Shown here one piece after another: positions 1 to 5,860 of a stretch of 5,860 nt of DNA. The stretch is taken from NCBI GenBank assembly GCA_003153875.1, contig PMBY01000533.1, positions 1,267 through 7,126 on the forward strand, written 5' to 3'. A model generated the notes under the pieces. It was not told where the DNA came from. It worked only from the letters and a program-made list of their open reading frames with translations, and did no database searches. Each line of letters opens with the position of its first letter. Position 1 is the first letter of the stretch. The translations under genes and the position numbers were made by a program. Source of the stretch: Myxococcales bacterium. Its GTDB lineage: Bacteria > Myxococcota > Polyangia > Fen-1088.

Positions 1-61
1 AAACCGAGGCCGCCCACGTTGCCCGGTACCTTCGTCGTGCTTGTCGTCGGCTATTGACCGA

Positions 62-3000
62 TCACACCCAGTCCGCACAGAGCAACTCGGCCTGTTTCAG
101 AACGGTCTTGACCGCTTCTTCCTGAAGATCCGGCGGGTAGCCAAACTTGTTCAGGATGCGCTTCACGATCACCCTGATTTTTGCCCGCGCACTTTCGCGC
201 ACGGTCCAGTCGATGGTCACGCTGGTGCGCACCTTGGTGATGAGTTCGGCGGCGATGACCTTGAGCTTGGCGTCGCCCATCACTTGCACCGCACTCTCGT
301 TGGCGGCCAGGGCGTCGTAGAATGCTACCTCGTCGTCGTTCAGGCCAAGGTCTGCCCCGCGTTTTCCCGCGGCGTCTAGCTCTTTCGCCAGCTTGATGAG
401 TTCTTCGATGACCTCCTGGGTGGCGATGGCGCGGTTGTGGTAGGCGTTGAGCGCCTTCTTGAGCTTTTCGGAAAACAGCTCCGACTGGACCAGGTTGCGC
501 TTGGAGCGAATCTTGATTTCGTCCTTGAGCAGTTTCTCCAGCAGCTCGGCGGCGACGTTCTTGTGTTTCAGGCCGCGAACCTCAGCGAGGAATCGGTCGT
601 CCAGGATGCTGATGTCCGGCTTCTGCAAGCCAGCGGCGGTGAATACGTCGATGACCTGGCCATCGGTGGTGATGGCCATGGACACGAGCTGGCGGATAGC
701 AGCGTCGATCTGCTCTGGCGTCTTGGCGCTGGTTCCGCTCTTCTTGTTCAAGGCTGATTGAACGGCCTGGAAGAAAGAGACGTCGTCGCGAATCTCCGTG
801 GCCTCGTCGCTGGCCGCGCACAGGGCGAAAGCACGAGATAGGTCGGTCACCACTTGCACGAAGCGCTGCTTGCCGTCTTCCTGCGCGAGGATTTGTTCCT
901 GGCCTGCGGGGATGAGGGCGAGCTTCTCGGCAGGCTTGCCCGTGATCCATTTTCCCCAGTCCAGGCCGTGCAGCATGTCGCTGGCGATACCGTGCTTTTC
1001 CAGCATCACGGCGATGGCTTGCTTCGGGTCGTTGGCAGCGTCACCCTTGCCGCCGCTCTCGGTGTAGGTCGCAAGCGCGTGCTTGAGCTGGTCGGCGAGG
1101 CCAAGGTAGTCGACCACCAGGCCACCTGGCTTGTCGCGAAAGACTCGGTTCACGCGTGCGATGGCCTGCATGAGCCCATGCCCTCGCATCGGCTTGTCGG
1201 CGTACATGGTGTGCAAGCAGGGCGCATCGAAGCCAGTCAGCCACATGTCGCGCACGATGACGATACGGAACGGATCGCGGCTGTCCTTGAAACGGACCGC
1301 CAGCTTGCGCCGCCTGTCCTTGTTACGAATGTGCGGCTGCCACTCGGGCCCGTCATCAGCACCGCCGGTCATCACCACCTTGACCACGCAGGCTTTGCCC
1401 TTCTCGGCCTCAACGTCGTCATCCTTGGCACTGGCCCAAGCGGGCCGCAGTTTGATGATGGCCTCGTAGAGAGCCACACAAATTCGACGGCTCATACACA
1501 CGATCATTGCCTTGCCGTCCATCGCCTCCCAGCGCTTCTCGAAGTGCGTCACCAGGTCGGCGGCAACAATCTTCAAGCGCTTCGGGTCGCCCACCAGCGC
1601 CTCCAAAGCCGCCCACTTGGTCTTCAGCTTTTCGCGGTTTGACTGCTCCTCGCCCTCGGTGATTTCCTCGAATTCCTCGTCGATCTTGGGCAGTTCGGCG
1701 GCATTCAACGCCAGTTTGGCGATGCGGCTTTCGTAGTAGATCGGCACCGTGGCCTTGTCGGCTACAGCGCGCTGGATGTCGTAGATGCTGATGTAGTCGC
1801 CAAAGACGGCGCGGGTGTTGGCGTCGGTCTTCTCGATGGGTGTGCCGGTGAAGCCGATGAAGGAAGCCTCGGGCAGGGCATCGCGCATGTGCCGGGCCAG
1901 GCCGTCGATGAGGTCGTACTGGCTGCGGTGAGCTTCATCGGCGATGACGATGATGTTCCGGCGGTCGCTCAGCCTCGGCATCCTCTCGCCCTTTTCGGGC
2001 AGGAACTTCTGGATGGTGGTGAAGACCACGCCGCCGCTCGCGACTGCCAGCAGCTCTCGCAGGCGCTCGCGGCTCTCAGCCTGCACGGGCGTCTGGCCAA
2101 GAACATCCTGGCAGCGCTGGAACTGGCCGAAGAGCTGGTCATCAAGATCGTTCCGGTCCGTCAGCACGACCAGCGTCGGGTTTTGCATGGCTGGATGGCG
2201 AATCACCCGAGCGGCGTAGAAGAGCATCGAGAAGCTCTTGCCGCTGCCCTGCGTGTGCCAGACCACGCCTGCGCGTCGGTCGCCAGGCTTTCCATCGTGC
2301 ATCCGTCCCGCCCAATACACGCCCCGTTCCTCGCCAGCCTTGGTGCCTTTGCCCATGCCGCTGGCACGAATGGTTTCCTGCACCGCCAGGTTCACCGCGT
2401 GGAACTGGTGGTAGCCGGCAATGATCTTGTGAAGCGCGCCGCTGTCGGGGTCTTCCTCGAACACGATGAAATGCTGGAGCAGGTCCAGAAAGCGCCGCCG
2501 GTCGAACACCCCGCGCACCATTGTCTCCAGCTCCAAGGCCGTTTTCGGCGCGTCACCCTCGCCGTCAATCGTGCGCCAGACCTTGAACCATTCCTGGTTG
2601 GCAGTCAGCGAGCCGATGCGCGCCTCCAGACCGTCGCTGACCACCAGCGCGGCATTGAAGTGCATCAGCGACGGAATCTCGGCCTTGTAGGTGCGGAGCT
2701 GGTCGTAGGCCGTCCAGATGGTCGCGTCTTCGTCGGCGGCATTCTTGAGCTCGATGAGGCCAAGAGGCAGCCCGTTGACGAACACCACCATATCCGGACG
2801 CCGGTTGTTCTGGCCCTCGATGACCGTGTACTGGTTCACCACCAGCCAGTCATTCGCCGCAACCGACTGGAAATCCACCAGCAGCACATGGTCGCCCGCG
2901 ACGGTGTCGTCGGGCCTCGGGTATTCCACCTCGACGCCATCGCGAAGCAACTTGTGGAAAGCGCGGTTGGTTTGCGTGAGCGAAGGCGTCGCCAGCCGCA

Positions 3001-3220
3001 GCACCTTCCTCAGCGCGTCTTCGCGTGCATCTTCGGGAATGGCCGGGTTCAGCCGCTGGATGGCCTCGCGCAAGCGTCCCACCAGCACCACGTCGCCGAA
3101 GCTCTCGCGCTCCGCCGCAGGTTCGCCTGGTGCCAGGTTCGGCCCGTGTGCGACCGTATAGCCCAGCTCCACGAACCAAGTCAGGGCAGCGTCTTCGACG
3201 GTGGATTCGTTGAAGGTCAT
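62..3220 (-). CDS. hsdR: Type I restriction enzyme, R (endonuclease/translocase) subunit HsdR
   Basis: This is the motor and nuclease subunit, which joins HsdM and HsdS, translocates DNA using ATP and cuts unmodified DNA far from the recognition site. Numbering is from the ATG at 3220 (1052 residues, normal for the family). The N-terminal PD-(D/E)xK nuclease shows D143, E157-L-K159 and the QxxxY motif Q174/Y178. The SF2 helicase core shows Walker A TQGSGKS (323-329), DEAH (428-431), FTGTP (457-461), motif V with LTGFDAP (about 661-667) and motif VI Q685-R689-R692. A helical C-terminal region typical of HsdR follows from about 740. No catalytic residue is missing and no frameshift is visible. 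The frame stays open upstream to a TTG at 3283, but those 21 residues look unconserved, while [13 protein letters not shown] is a typical family start. No good Shine-Dalgarno precedes 3220, so coupling to upstream translation is plausible. It is the last gene of the operon. Confidence 0.95.
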   Translation of the reverse strand: MTFNESTVEDAALTWFVELGYTVAHGPNLAPGEPAAERESFGDVVLVGRLREAIQRLNPAIPEDAREDALRKVLRLATPSLTQTNRAFHKLLRDGVEVEYPRPDDTVAGDHVLLVDFQSVAANDWLVVNQYTVIEGQNNRRPDMVVFVNGLPLGLIELKNAADEDATIWTAYDQLRTYKAEIPSLMHFNAALVVSDGLEARIGSLTANQEWFKVWRTIDGEGDAPKTALELETMVRGVFDRRRFLDLLQHFIVFEEDPDSGALHKIIAGYHQFHAVNLAVQETIRASGMGKGTKAGEERGVYWAGRMHDGKPGDRRAGVVWHTQGSGKSFSMLFYAARVIRHPAMQNPTLVVLTDRNDLDDQLFGQFQRCQDVLGQTPVQAESRERLRELLAVASGGVVFTTIQKFLPEKGERMPRLSDRRNIIVIADEAHRSQYDLIDGLARHMRDALPEASFIGFTGTPIEKTDANTRAVFGDYISIYDIQRAVADKATVPIYYESRIAKLALNAAELPKIDEEFEEITEGEEQSNREKLKTKWAALEALVGDPKRLKIVAADLVTHFEKRWEAMDGKAMIVCMSRRICVALYEAIIKLRPAWASAKDDDVEAEKGKACVVKVVMTGGADDGPEWQPHIRNKDRRRKLAVRFKDSRDPFRIVIVRDMWLTGFDAPCLHTMYADKPMRGHGLMQAIARVNRVFRDKPGGLVVDYLGLADQLKHALATYTESGGKGDAANDPKQAIAVMLEKHGIASDMLHGLDWGKWITGKPAEKLALIPAGQEQILAQEDGKQRFVQVVTDLSRAFALCAASDEATEIRDDVSFFQAVQSALNKKSGTSAKTPEQIDAAIRQLVSMAITTDGQVIDVFTAAGLQKPDISILDDRFLAEVRGLKHKNVAAELLEKLLKDEIKIRSKRNLVQSELFSEKLKKALNAYHNRAIATQEVIEELIKLAKELDAAGKRGADLGLNDDEVAFYDALAANESAVQVMGDAKLKVIAAELITKVRTSVTIDWTVRESARAKIRVIVKRILNKFGYPPDLQEEAVKTVLKQAELLCADWV

Positions 3221-3261
3221 GGGAGGCACGGATTCGCACGAAGCGCGGCAGATTTCCTCAT
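3217..3261 (-). other. 14-codon frame overlapping the hsdR start (possible coupling peptide)
   Basis: A frame beginning ATGAGGAAA encodes [14 protein letters not shown]. Its TGA stop overlaps the hsdR ATG in the arrangement ATGA. The hsdR start itself has no recognisable Shine-Dalgarno, so a ribosome terminating here could reinitiate on hsdR. The frame's own ribosome binding site is poor, and so short a frame can easily arise by chance. I list it because its stop position could decide how hsdR is translated. It is not evidence for a functional peptide. Confidence 0.25.
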
Positions 3262-3272
3262 CGCATCTTTGG

Positions 3273-3503
3273 TCACTTGCCAAGTCCTTGCTGCGTCAGC
3301 TTTCGGAACTGCTTCGGCCACCGTGCGGGTGGGGACAAACAGATGCCGTCGGCCCGCACAAACGCGCAGACGGTGTCGAGAGAGTGCTTCGCGCAGATAT
3401 CTGGACGCGTATGACGACAGCCAACCGTCTGTCCCTCGGTATCAGAAGGAAGCGGGGGCTCATGGAAGCGACGCGCTTGCCTGGATACTTTCTTCGCCGT
3501 CAT
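3273..3503 (-). CDS. Small hypothetical protein between hsdS and hsdR, 76 aa
   Basis: I do not recognise this product. The frame starts in a 4-base ATGA overlap with the hsdS stop, the usual sign of translational coupling, and fills most of the 279-bp gap before hsdR. It is basic, has four cysteines (about residues 29, 37, 46 and 55) without a recognisable zinc-binding spacing, and shows no signal peptide or membrane segment. Codon third positions are only moderately GC-biased, so coding pressure is not obvious. A weak GGGG lies about 8 bases upstream of the ATG. It may be a real small gene, the remnant of a gene once between hsdS and hsdR, or a chance frame. If it is translated, its stop would release ribosomes about 50 bases before the hsdR ATG. 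Confidence 0.3.
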   Translation of the reverse strand: MTAKKVSRQARRFHEPPLPSDTEGQTVGCRHTRPDICAKHSLDTVCAFVRADGICLSPPARWPKQFRKLTQQGLGK

Positions 3504-4819
3504 CCCGAAACCCCAGCATGGCGCGAATCAGTGAAGATTTCGATCTCCCCAGAAAGCAGCTTCGGCAGCAGCGTGTCGCGCAGGCTAGCGAGGGTGCGGG
3601 ATTGGATACGGTTACCAACGATTTGCTCGATGAGCGGCGAGGCGACGCTGGTCATGACGTCCAGCAATGGCCGTGGTGGAACAATGACCTTTGCGGCTGT
3701 TAGGTGGCCACGCTGGATGTGGCCCATTGTGGTCGCCTTGCCAGCGGCGATGAGGCGGAATTCGTCGAGGTGGTGCAGCGTCCAGAGATAGCAGAACCAT
3801 TTCGGAAACTCGGCCGATGTGACCTTGAACAGGTGCTGGTTCAGCGCACCTGAGCCACCGCACCAAAGCTCGACCTCAAGACTGCCCGACCATGAGAACA
3901 GCACATCGCCGTCGTGGATGATGTACTCAGGTGGCAGGTCGGCGCTGCAGCGGTCTGCTCCATCGGTGTCGCCCTTGCGGAGCTGGGCAATCTTAATTAC
4001 CGAAAGAGTGGAGCCATCGCCCGGAGGATAGTTCTGGAGGGCGAGACCGTTCAGGTAATTTGCTGTTTCGTCAAGGCTGCGTACTTTCCACCCCTGCGGA
4101 ATGGGACCAAGGGGCGAGTCTTGAAAGGCAGCGGAAAAGAGCGCTGCGGTGGCTTTGTCGAGGCCGTCGGGTTTGCGACCGTCGAGTTTGGCGCGGACGG
4201 GGTCAAAATCCACGAACCAGCTCTGGAACAGTGCCCGCGCCATCGCTTCCAGGGTCGCGTTCATCCGCCGGTTCAACTCGATCTTGTCGTCCAGCACCCC
4301 AAGCACCGCCGCGATGGCCTTTTGCTGGGCGAGGGGTGGCAGGACGATTTGCAACTGTCTCTGCGCTGTAATTGGAATTTGATTCCGCGTCGTGTGGCTC
4401 ATCACAGCCGCCAACTGATTTTGGAAGTCAGCACCGGAGAAATAGGCGGCCAAGTATCGCGGGAAGATCCTTGAATTATCCAACCGAAAGTAAGTCAGTG
4501 AGGTGCCAATCAACAGCCGACCAGTAAAGTCCGGCACTATTCCCACACGTCCGATAGTTGCATTGTGGGACAGGAGAACGTCACCGGGCTTTAGAAACCC
4601 AAAATGCAGCCTGTCCGCCTTGTCATCGGCAAGGCGCGGCGCGCCGTCAACATCGAGTCTTCCTTCGCTGAGCGATTTCGCTGTAAGGAACGGCACGCCA
4701 CTGGTGCCGAACTCCTCAACCCTCGGGTAGTCTGAGCCGTGGTTTCCGTCTTTGTGACCAGTGATCGCTCCCGATTCGAGAAGCGATTCGATAGTCACCT
4801 TTGGCCACTCACCCGCCAT
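3500..4819 (-). CDS. hsdS: Type I restriction-modification specificity subunit HsdS
   Basis: HsdS chooses the DNA target of both the methyltransferase and the restriction complex. The 439-residue protein has the usual two-fold layout. Target recognition domain 1 is about residues 1-160. The first conserved spacer is about 161-212 and contains PPLAQQKAIAAVLGVLDDKI and WFVDFDPVRAK. Target recognition domain 2 is about 243-380. The second conserved helical region is about 381-425 and ends LRDTLLPKLLSGEI. Both halves begin with the usual W-K/PxV-type segment (EWPKVTIESL, GWKVRSLDE). Both domains are complete, so a bipartite target is expected, but its sequence cannot be read from here. The ATG at 4819 has AAGGGG 7 bases upstream, and this site lies inside a copy of the hsdM tail. 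Domain 1 is visibly poorer in GC than hsdR (about 53% over 4381-4620), which fits exchange of recognition domains between strains. Confidence 0.95.
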   Translation of the reverse strand: MAGEWPKVTIESLLESGAITGHKDGNHGSDYPRVEEFGTSGVPFLTAKSLSEGRLDVDGAPRLADDKADRLHFGFLKPGDVLLSHNATIGRVGIVPDFTGRLLIGTSLTYFRLDNSRIFPRYLAAYFSGADFQNQLAAVMSHTTRNQIPITAQRQLQIVLPPLAQQKAIAAVLGVLDDKIELNRRMNATLEAMARALFQSWFVDFDPVRAKLDGRKPDGLDKATAALFSAAFQDSPLGPIPQGWKVRSLDETANYLNGLALQNYPPGDGSTLSVIKIAQLRKGDTDGADRCSADLPPEYIIHDGDVLFSWSGSLEVELWCGGSGALNQHLFKVTSAEFPKWFCYLWTLHHLDEFRLIAAGKATTMGHIQRGHLTAAKVIVPPRPLLDVMTSVASPLIEQIVGNRIQSRTLASLRDTLLPKLLSGEIEIFTDSRHAGVSG

Positions 4820-4844
4820 ATCCCAACCCCTTCAGGTTCGTCAT
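4809..4844 (-). pseudogene. Duplicated hsdM tail upstream of hsdS, 11-codon minicistron
   Basis: The frame reads [11 protein letters not shown] then TGA. Its last nine residues are identical to the end of HsdM, which here finishes [11 protein letters not shown] at 5419. The ATG overlaps the ORF6N stop by one base (TGATG), and the TGA stop lies just inside hsdS (ATGGCGGGTGA). It therefore bridges ORF6N and hsdS with no untranslated gap. It carries the hsdS Shine-Dalgarno AAGGGG within its Leu-Lys-Gly codons. I read it as the terminal fragment of an hsdM allele left by insertion or duplication. It may be retained because it supplies hsdS with its ribosome binding site and start. It has no upstream ribosome binding site that I can identify with confidence. 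Confidence 0.55.
4811..4840 (-). repeat. Direct repeat, left copy (hsdM-tail/hsdS-start junction)
   Basis: These 30 bases match positions 5421-5450 in the same orientation with 25 of 30 identities, counted by eye, at a 610-bp offset. The copy includes the AAGGGG Shine-Dalgarno and the ATG used by hsdS. Similarity fades beyond 4840, where the ORF6N stop lies. The two copies bracket the ORF6N gene. Confidence 0.8.
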
Positions 4845-5365
4845 CACGATCCCCCCTTGCGGAAGCCGATGCGGGGCTTCTCCTTGGGCGCGGGGGTCAT
4901 CAAGTCGCGAATGGCCTCGAAGACCATTTTGAATTGACCGTCGTACTTCCTTTCCAGGGCCGCCAGTTTGCGGGCGAGTTCGGTGTTTTGTTGCAACATC
5001 TGCCGCAGGCGCACGAAGGCCCGCATGATTTCGATATTCACGTGAACGGCGCGCTGGCTGCGCAGGACGCTGGACAACATGGCCACGCCTTGTTCGGTGA
5101 AGGCATAGGGTTCGGTGCGACGGCCCCCGCGCCCGGCCTTTGAGGTCACAGATTGTGACCTCAAAGAGGTCGCTTCCTCCTGGCTGAGCTGGAACATGAA
5201 ATCCTCGGGAAACCGGTCCAGGTTCCGCTTGACGGCTTGGTTGAGCGCTTTGACGGGTACTTCGTAGAGCGCAGCCAGCCCACTGTCGAGCATCACCTTC
5301 TGCCCGCGCAGAACAAGGATGGCGTGTTCGATGCGCTCCGCTGGCACAAGCAGCTTGTCAGCCAT
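4844..5365 (-). CDS. ORF6N-domain (KilA/antirepressor-type) DNA-binding protein
   Basis: The 173-residue product has an ORF6N domain at about residues 10-105, recognisable from [48 protein letters not shown] and [16 protein letters not shown]. The ORF6N family is named after phage proteins, is often fused to or associated with antirepressor and KilA-N modules, and is thought to bind DNA. A charged, leucine-rich helix (about 118-156, [21 protein letters not shown]) is probably a coiled coil for oligomerisation. The tail ends RIGFRKGGS. There is no signal peptide or membrane segment, so it should be cytoplasmic. A strong GGAAGGAG lies 8 bases before the ATG. It sits between hsdM and hsdS, replacing their usual direct overlap, and a palindrome lies in its leader. 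Family assignment is firm. A role in controlling restriction, in phage response or as a passenger is inference. Confidence 0.92.
   Translation of the reverse strand: MADKLLVPAERIEHAILVLRGQKVMLDSGLAALYEVPVKALNQAVKRNLDRFPEDFMFQLSQEEATSLRSQSVTSKAGRGGRRTEPYAFTEQGVAMLSSVLRSQRAVHVNIEIMRAFVRLRQMLQQNTELARKLAALERKYDGQFKMVFEAIRDLMTPAPKEKPRIGFRKGGS
5138..5166. repeat. Perfect 13-bp inverted repeat inside the ORF6N gene
   Basis: CTTTGAGGTCACA and its exact reverse complement flank the 3-base spacer GAT. The palindrome encodes the conserved LRSQSVTS segment (residues about 67-75) of the ORF6N protein. Its inner 17 bases share the arms GGTCACA and TGTGACC with the palindrome in the leader of the same gene. 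There is no T tract, so it does not look like a terminator. It could be an intragenic operator, an RNA hairpin, or a consequence of protein conservation. Confidence 0.85.
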
Positions 5366-5373
5366 TCACATCG

Positions 5374-5381
5374 CTCCTTCC
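5374..5381 (-). promoter_or_regulatory. Shine-Dalgarno of the ORF6N gene
   Basis: GGAAGGAG on the minus strand lies 8 bases before the ATG at 5365. It is the strongest ribosome binding site in the window, so ORF6N could be translated independently of hsdM. This fixes the choice of start. Confidence 0.8.
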
Positions 5382-5387
5382 GTTCAA

Positions 5388-5404
5388 GGTCACAATCTGT
5401 GACC
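5388..5404. promoter_or_regulatory. Palindrome in the hsdM/ORF6N gap, candidate operator
   Basis: GGTCACA-ATC-TGTGACC is a perfect 7-bp inverted repeat with a 3-base spacer. It lies between the hsdM stop and the ORF6N Shine-Dalgarno, 22 bases before the ATG. On the minus strand it and its flanks (TCTTTG-N-GGTCACA-N3-TGTGACCT) match the intragenic palindrome at 5138-5166. Such a position suits an operator bound by the encoded protein, or a small RNA hairpin near the ribosome binding site. I see no convincing -35/-10 pair overlapping it, so an internal promoter is not demonstrated. Confidence 0.6.
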
Positions 5405-5418
5405 GCAAAGACATCGCC

Positions 5419-5860
5419 CTATCCGCCATACCCCAGCCCCTTCAAATTCGCCTTGATGGCCTTCTCCAGCTTCGCGCCCTCCACAAACTGCCCGGTCAGT
5501 TCTGCCACCAGCCGCGCCATCTTCTCGGCGAAGGGCTCGCCGTCGTCTTCGACTTCCTCGGCACCGACGTAGCGGCCAGGGGTGAGCACGTGGCCGTGGG
5601 TGGCGATTTCGGCGGTCGTGGCGGACTTGCAGAAGCCAGCGACGTCCTTGTACTTGCCCGCGCCTTTGTCGCCCCGCCAGGCGTGGTAGGTGCCAACGAT
5701 CTTATCTAGGTCGGCGTCGGTCAGCTCGCGGTGGACGCGGTCGATGAGGGGGCCCATTTTCCGCGCGTCGATGAAGAGGGTTTGCTTGCGACGGTCGCGG
5801 AAGCCGCGTCTGGCGTCGGCGCGTTTGCTTTTCGCCAAAAACCAGAGGCAGACGGGGATC
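5419..5860 (-). CDS. hsdM: Type I DNA methyltransferase subunit HsdM, C-terminal part
   Basis: HsdM is the adenine methyltransferase subunit that works with HsdS. Only the last 146 residues lie in the window, and the frame runs off the right edge. It enters as [13 protein letters not shown], the conserved strand that follows the catalytic domain in HsdM, then a basic segment [17 protein letters not shown], then the C-terminal helical part ([47 protein letters not shown]). The SAM-binding and NPPF/Y motifs would be upstream, outside the window. The TTG at 5838 is not the start, because the frame and its similarity continue to the edge. The final codons contain AAGGGG and an ATG that look like a former hsdS start. 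A 53-bp gap separates the stop from ORF6N. Confidence 0.95.
   Translation of the reverse strand, partial: IPVCLWFLAKSKRADARRGFRDRRKQTLFIDARKMGPLIDRVHRELTDADLDKIVGTYHAWRGDKGAGKYKDVAGFCKSATTAEIATHGHVLTPGRYVGAEEVEDDGEPFAEKMARLVAELTGQFVEGAKLEKAIKANLKGLGYGG
5421..5450 (-). repeat. Direct repeat, right copy (3' end of hsdM)
   Basis: This is the partner of 4811-4840 (25 of 30 identical, same orientation) and forms the genuine end of the hsdM reading frame. Mismatches fall mostly at synonymous positions of the NLKGLGYGG codons. This points to divergence under coding constraint, or to two hsdM alleles, and argues against a very recent copy. Confidence 0.8.

Larger units (their letters stand above)
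5358..5429 (-). other. 23-codon frame from the relic hsdS start, ending on the ORF6N start
   Basis: In the hsdM tail, AAGGGG (5437-5442) lies 7 bases before an ATG at 5429, the same geometry as the active hsdS start at 4819. The frame encodes a 23-residue peptide beginning [18 protein letters not shown] and stops at 5358, a few bases past the ORF6N ATG at 5365. A ribosome starting here would terminate on top of the ORF6N start and could reinitiate. The peptide contains SLRSQIVT, nearly the same as the SLRSQSVT of the ORF6N protein, because the frame reads through the leader palindrome. It may be a hybrid relic of an hsdS start and an ORF6N fragment. Translation is unproven. Confidence 0.4.

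Noticed and set aside
1..57. Plus-strand frame entering from the left edge and ending TGA at 55-57, possibly the end of a convergent gene.
   Set aside because: Only 18 codons are visible (ending FVVLVVGY), other frames are also open, and nothing is recognisable.
3221..3283. TTG-initiated N-terminal extension of hsdR by 21 residues.
   Set aside because: The added residues look unlike HsdR N termini, the TTG has no properly spaced Shine-Dalgarno, and MTFNES at 3220 is the typical family start.
3367..3431. Inverted repeat CAGACGGT / ACCGTCTG, 49 bases apart, in the hsdS-hsdR gap.
   Set aside because: Eight-base arms with so long a loop are expected by chance at this GC content, and there is no supporting context.
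1889..3703. Long plus-strand open frame of 604 codons, with several smaller plus-strand frames over hsdR.
   Set aside because: It is antisense to hsdR, which carries a full set of conserved motifs. Long antisense frames are common in GC-rich DNA, and this product is rich in His, Arg and Val with no recognisable domain.
5138..5166. Intragenic palindrome as an intrinsic terminator.
   Set aside because: No run of T follows on either strand, and it lies in the middle of a conserved coding domain.
5388..5404. Possible CRP (cAMP receptor) site in the ORF6N leader.
   Set aside because: The CRP consensus is TGTGA-N6-TCACA. Here the half-sites are in the opposite order (TCACA-N3-TGTGA), so the geometry does not fit.
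5419..5838. A 139-residue stand-alone gene starting at the TTG at 5838.
   Set aside because: The frame and HsdM similarity (IPVCLWFL) continue to the window edge, so this is an internal part of hsdM.

Overview
The window is the 3' half of a type I restriction-modification operon, all on the minus strand. It reads from high to low coordinate as hsdM (C-terminal part only, cut by the right edge), an ORF6N-domain gene, hsdS, and hsdR. The order M-S-R within one transcription unit matches the type IC-like arrangement. The DNA is GC-rich, roughly 60% or more by eye, with Shine-Dalgarno motifs and codon use typical of a proteobacterium. A beta- or gammaproteobacterium is my inference; nothing here fixes the genus.

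Layout. Positions 1-61 lie downstream of hsdR and hold nothing I can assign. hsdR (62-3220) is intact, with the nuclease, helicase and C-terminal regions all present. Positions 3221-3499 separate hsdS from hsdR and contain a 76-codon frame that starts in a 4-base ATGA overlap with the hsdS stop, plus a 14-codon frame that ends in an ATGA overlap with the hsdR start. hsdS (3500-4819) is a full-length two-domain specificity subunit. An ORF6N gene (4844-5365) sits between hsdS and hsdM. The hsdM tail runs from 5419 to the edge.

How it works together. HsdM and HsdS form the methyltransferase that recognises and modifies a bipartite DNA site. With HsdR they form the translocating nuclease that cuts unmodified DNA. 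The ORF6N protein is a phage antirepressor/KilA-type accessory protein of unproven role.

Main point of interest. The last about 30 bases of hsdM occur a second time, just upstream of hsdS, at a 610-bp offset. In both copies the hsdM tail carries a Shine-Dalgarno (AAGGGG) and an ATG in the position of an hsdS start. The ORF6N gene therefore looks like a cassette placed at a former hsdM/hsdS overlap, leaving each side with a copy of the junction. The left copy still starts hsdS. The right copy now starts a 23-codon frame that ends on top of the ORF6N start. A palindrome with core GGTCACA-N3-TGTGACC occurs both in the short hsdM/ORF6N gap and inside the ORF6N coding region, where it encodes the conserved LRSQxVT segment. 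These two observations suggest a self-contained, possibly autoregulated cassette wired into the operon by translational coupling.
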